A DNA stretch of 64,000 nt from positions 1,178,001-1,242,000 of the forward strand of contig OZ244979.1 in assembly GCA_965223095.1 (NCBI GenBank), written 5' to 3'. Below, one piece after another: positions 61,668 to 64,000 of the stretch; within the stretch, counting starts at the first letter, position 1, and each line of letters begins with the position of its first letter. The notes under the pieces are model-generated. The model worked only from the letters and a program-made list of their open reading frames with translations. It was not told where the DNA came from and ran no database searches. A program made the position numbers and the translations under genes. This DNA comes from J054 sp965223095 (GTDB lineage Bacteria; Pseudomonadota; Gammaproteobacteria; Steroidobacterales; GCA-2729495).

Positions 61668-62320
61668 TAAAAATCCTGCTGGTGACGCATATCGCCGTAT
61701 TGGGTTACTGGCTGGGTGCCGAACTGGTGATTAACAGCACCTACCGGTATGTGTCTTGGTCTGCGGGTATGCCGTATGCAGAGCGCGATCGACTGATGGA
61801 TCACGTGATGAACGTCGATCAACATGTGCGTTACGCCTTGATCTTGCAATTGGGTTTGGGTTTTTCTTTGGCTATTTTGTTGGGTTATTTGCCGGACGAT
61901 GGCAGGTTGGCTGCCCTCGCTGGTGGGCTAGCGGTGATCTGGCTAATTTTTGCCGAAGTCGTTCATCGCCGGCGAAAAGCGGCGGGCGGCAAAACATTGG
62001 CTGCGGTAGATCGCGCCATTCGGTATCTATGCGTCGGGCTTCTACTGTTCATGGGCATGGCGGCATTAGTCGGGAATTTCGCATTACCGCGGTGGCTGGC
62101 ATGGAAGCTTGTCTTATTTGCCGCCGTTATTTGTTGTGGATTGGGGATTCGGTTCGCGTTAATACGCTTTTACAAAGTTTGGAAAAAGGTTGCGGCCCAA
62201 GATACCAGCCACGCCGATGAAAATGAGATTCGCCGCATCTATGTTCAAGCGACCTCGATTCTGGCTTTGCTTTGGAGTTGTATAGTGGGAATTGTCGCGC
62301 TGAGTATTTGGAAACCCTAA
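61661..62320 (+). CDS. Hypothetical multi-pass membrane protein
   Basis: A 219-residue protein with about five or six membrane segments and no family I can name. It has an early THIAVLGYWLGAELVINSTYRY segment with His-7, an HVMNVDQHVRYALIL segment with two His, and KTLAAVDRAIRYL. The His pattern might bind heme or metal, as in small cytochrome-like subunits, but this is weak. It starts inside the FAD oxidase gene (7-base overlap), hinting that it is a membrane partner, for example an electron acceptor, for that oxidase. Confidence 0.6.
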   Translation: MLVKILLVTHIAVLGYWLGAELVINSTYRYVSWSAGMPYAERDRLMDHVMNVDQHVRYALILQLGLGFSLAILLGYLPDDGRLAALAGGLAVIWLIFAEVVHRRRKAAGGKTLAAVDRAIRYLCVGLLLFMGMAALVGNFALPRWLAWKLVLFAAVICCGLGIRFALIRFYKVWKKVAAQDTSHADENEIRRIYVQATSILALLWSCIVGIVALSIWKP

Positions 62321-62347
62321 GATTAAATTGACAGATAGTAGCCATGC

Positions 62348-63313
62348 TCATCGCTCAGAGATTTTTGCCCGCAGCAGGGCGAGAATGAGATCTATGGTTG
62401 GTGTTGGAACGCCCACAAGCCGGCCAAGGTCAGTTACCACGGCGACCAAGGCATCCAGTTCAAGGGGCCTGCCGGCTTCCCAATCTTGTAGCATCGAGGT
62501 CTTATGGGCGCCCACAGCAGCGCCGCCGTCGATACGCTTCTCAATGTCCATGGCAAAACGGACGCCGAGTTTTTCAGCCACGGCCGTGGCTTCGGTCATC
62601 ATTTGGCGGATGAGTTTGCGCAATGCCGGATCTGTACCGATGGTCTCTAGCGTAGCACCGGTTAATACGCTGACCGGATTAAAGCTCGCGTTACCCAGTA
62701 ACTTGAACCAGATGTCGTCGCGAATTTTGCGTCTAACGGGAGCTTTCATACCCGCTTTGGTAAAGGCGGTGGCCAGGGCGGTTACGCGCGCGGATTTTTC
62801 ACCCGTGGGCTCGCCTAGCATAAAGCGATTGCCAGCCACGTGTTTCACGACGCCTGGCGCAACAATCTCACAGGACGGATAAACAACACAGCCGATGGCT
62901 CGCTGTGGACCGATGCCGTCCCAAATGCGGCCGCCCGGATCCGCGATTTCTAGGCGCTGCCCCTCCAACGGTCCCTTTAGTGCGTGGAAGTACCACCAGA
63001 GGATGCCGTTCTGGGCTGTTACCACTGCCGTGTGTTCCCCTAGCAGCGGTTGCATTTGTTCAACGATGGGCGTGACGGAATGCGCCTTCAGGGTGATGAT
63101 GACGTAGTCTTGTGGACCCAGTTCTTCCGGATTATCTGTGCAACGAACGGGCAGGGTTTTTGTGTTACCGTCGATTTCCAATCGCAAGCCCTGTTTGCGC
63201 ATGGCTTCTAGATGCGGGCCGCGGGCCACTAGCGAAACATCGTAGCCCGCATCGATGAGTTCGGCGCCCATGTAGCCACCAATGGCGCCGGCACCATAAA
63301 CGCAGATCTTCAT
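62348..63313 (-). CDS. Ketopantoate reductase family protein
   Basis: A 321-residue NADPH-dependent reductase of the PanE/ApbA family. The N-terminus MKICVYGAGAIGGYMGAEL is the Rossmann motif. VVTAQNGILWWYF, RWRK-type catalytic segment near KLLGNASFNPVSVLTGAT (Lys/Asn region) and SMLQDWEAGRPLELDALVA (C-terminal ERGRPTEID-like motif) complete it. PanE makes pantoate for CoA, but many paralogs work on other 2-oxo acids; the long insert (KGPLEGQRLEIADPGGRIWD) suggests the latter. No panB or panC is near. It lies 4 bases downstream of the acyl-CoA ligase gene. Confidence 0.85.
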   Translation of the reverse strand: MKICVYGAGAIGGYMGAELIDAGYDVSLVARGPHLEAMRKQGLRLEIDGNTKTLPVRCTDNPEELGPQDYVIITLKAHSVTPIVEQMQPLLGEHTAVVTAQNGILWWYFHALKGPLEGQRLEIADPGGRIWDGIGPQRAIGCVVYPSCEIVAPGVVKHVAGNRFMLGEPTGEKSARVTALATAFTKAGMKAPVRRKIRDDIWFKLLGNASFNPVSVLTGATLETIGTDPALRKLIRQMMTEATAVAEKLGVRFAMDIEKRIDGGAAVGAHKTSMLQDWEAGRPLELDALVAVVTDLGRLVGVPTPTIDLILALLRAKISER

Positions 63314-63317
63314 CGGC

Positions 63318-64000
63318 CTAGCCTAGCCCCAATTTTTCCGCCAGACCAATGCGCTGCAGTTTGCCCGTCGCGCCTTTCGGAATTTCGTCGAGAAACAAAA
63401 TCTTCCGCGGGACTTTCATATCAGCGAGTCGCTCGGCCGCAAAGCTGCGCAGTTCATGCTCATCGAGGCTGGCGTTTTCTTTCAGTACAACGGCGGCGGC
63501 GACATCTTCGCCAAGTTTAGGGTGGGGCACGGCAAAGGTAATCACCTGATCTATCGCGGGATGATCCAGTAGGATCTCATCCACTTCGCGCGGTGAAATT
63601 TTTTCACCGCCCCGGTTAATAATTTCTTTAAGGCGGCCGGTTAAACGCAAGTAACCTTCGTCGTCGAGGACACCTTGATCGCCGGTGCGAAACCAGCCCT
63701 GGGTAAAGTTCTCAGCATTGGCCTGGGGGTTGTTGCGGTATCCGCTGGTCACGTTGCGGCCACGAATGACGACTTCGCCAATTTCGCCGGTGTTTAGTAA
63801 GTCTCCGTTGCTGTTCATGATGCCAATTTCAGGACCAGCCGCGATGCCGACGTGTCCGGGTTTGCGAGCGCGTGGTGGCAACGGGTTGCTGGCCATTTGA
63901 TGCGCGGCTTCCGTCATGCCGTAGGCTTCGATGACGGGTGCGTCGAAGACCTGTTCCAGCTCGGCCATGATTTGCGGCGGTAGTGATGCTGAGGACGATC
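63318..64000 (-). CDS. Acyl-CoA/oxalate-CoA ligase (AMP-forming), C-terminal part
   Basis: The C-terminal 227 residues of an ANL-family CoA ligase; it runs past the window edge, with [18 protein letters not shown] as the first visible residues. It shows [57 protein letters not shown] (AMP contact Asp), [21 protein letters not shown], and the C-terminal catalytic Lys in [11 protein letters not shown]. The MTEAxHQMxSNPLPP and [10 protein letters not shown] forms are those of the oxalyl-CoA synthetase (Pcs60/AAE3) group. It is the first visible gene of a unit with the ketopantoate-reductase-like gene. Confidence 0.88.
   Translation of the reverse strand, partial: SSSASLPPQIMAELEQVFDAPVIEAYGMTEAAHQMASNPLPPRARKPGHVGIAAGPEIGIMNSNGDLLNTGEIGEVVIRGRNVTSGYRNNPQANAENFTQGWFRTGDQGVLDDEGYLRLTGRLKEIINRGGEKISPREVDEILLDHPAIDQVITFAVPHPKLGEDVAAAVVLKENASLDEHELRSFAAERLADMKVPRKILFLDEIPKGATGKLQRIGLAEKLGLG

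Noticed and set aside
1..64000. Defence island, prophage, integron or CRISPR
   Set aside because: No Cas proteins, phage structural genes, integrase, transposase or spaced direct repeats were seen; the nucleotidyltransferase at 19958 has no HEPN or antitoxin partner.

Overview
The window looks like the chromosome of a free-living, metabolically versatile gammaproteobacterium, probably an uncultured marine or soil lineage. The grounds are mid-50s GC by eye, TonB-dependent receptors, RND efflux, a VPxPA-type C-terminal sorting tail, many lipoproteins and dense catabolic genes. The genus cannot be read from the sequence. I saw no tRNA, rRNA, CRISPR, prophage or insertion sequence. All intergenic gaps are under 300 bases.

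Layout. 1-9.4 kb (mostly minus strand): the start of a YdjM-type membrane hydrolase, NnrS, two tandem secreted amidohydrolases, inorganic pyrophosphatase, a small lipoprotein, and an RND pump with its lipoprotein adaptor. 9.5-19.8 kb: an exported nitrilase-fold protein that lacks the catalytic cysteine, a Tat-exported aminotransferase, an NmrA-like protein, a double-VOC protein, a PASTA-esterase fusion, a TonB receptor, and a DUF1838 protein with an apparent frameshift in its signal peptide. 20-32.5 kb: a nucleotidyltransferase, an EEP-family phosphohydrolase, RibF, two MFS transporters flanking a second TonB receptor, an unknown membrane protein, an M48 protease with TPRs, and a DUF4382 lipoprotein. 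32.5-37.1 kb: a VOC protein, an SGNH hydrolase with a sorting tail, a beta-rich exported protein and a third amidohydrolase.

37.2-64 kb is the most interesting part. It holds three family III CoA-transferases, an acyl-CoA dehydrogenase, a MaoC hydratase, a CitE-type lyase, a MmgE/PrpD protein, a 4-hydroxybutyryl-CoA-dehydratase-like protein, a TauD-type dioxygenase, an isochorismatase-type hydrolase, a nitroreductase, an EamA transporter, two more DUF1838 proteins, a class V aminotransferase, an FAD oxidase, a ketopantoate-reductase-like protein and an oxalate-CoA-ligase-like enzyme. A GntR/UTRA regulator at 41.4 kb lies beside a perfect 32-bp palindrome containing two copies of TTGTCCGGACAA. 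The same TGTCCGKACA core recurs at three other promoter regions (47.87, 53.19 and 55.58 kb). I infer one dispersed regulon covering MaoC-AcdH-CoaT-CoaT, GntR-CitE, CoaT3, PrpD-HpaB-like, TauD and isochorismatase-nitroreductase-EamA. The enzyme order fits activation of a carboxylate to a CoA ester, desaturation, hydration and C-C cleavage. The substrate is unknown. Two dynamin/Era-like GTPases and a rhomboid protease sit inside this region without an evident link to it.
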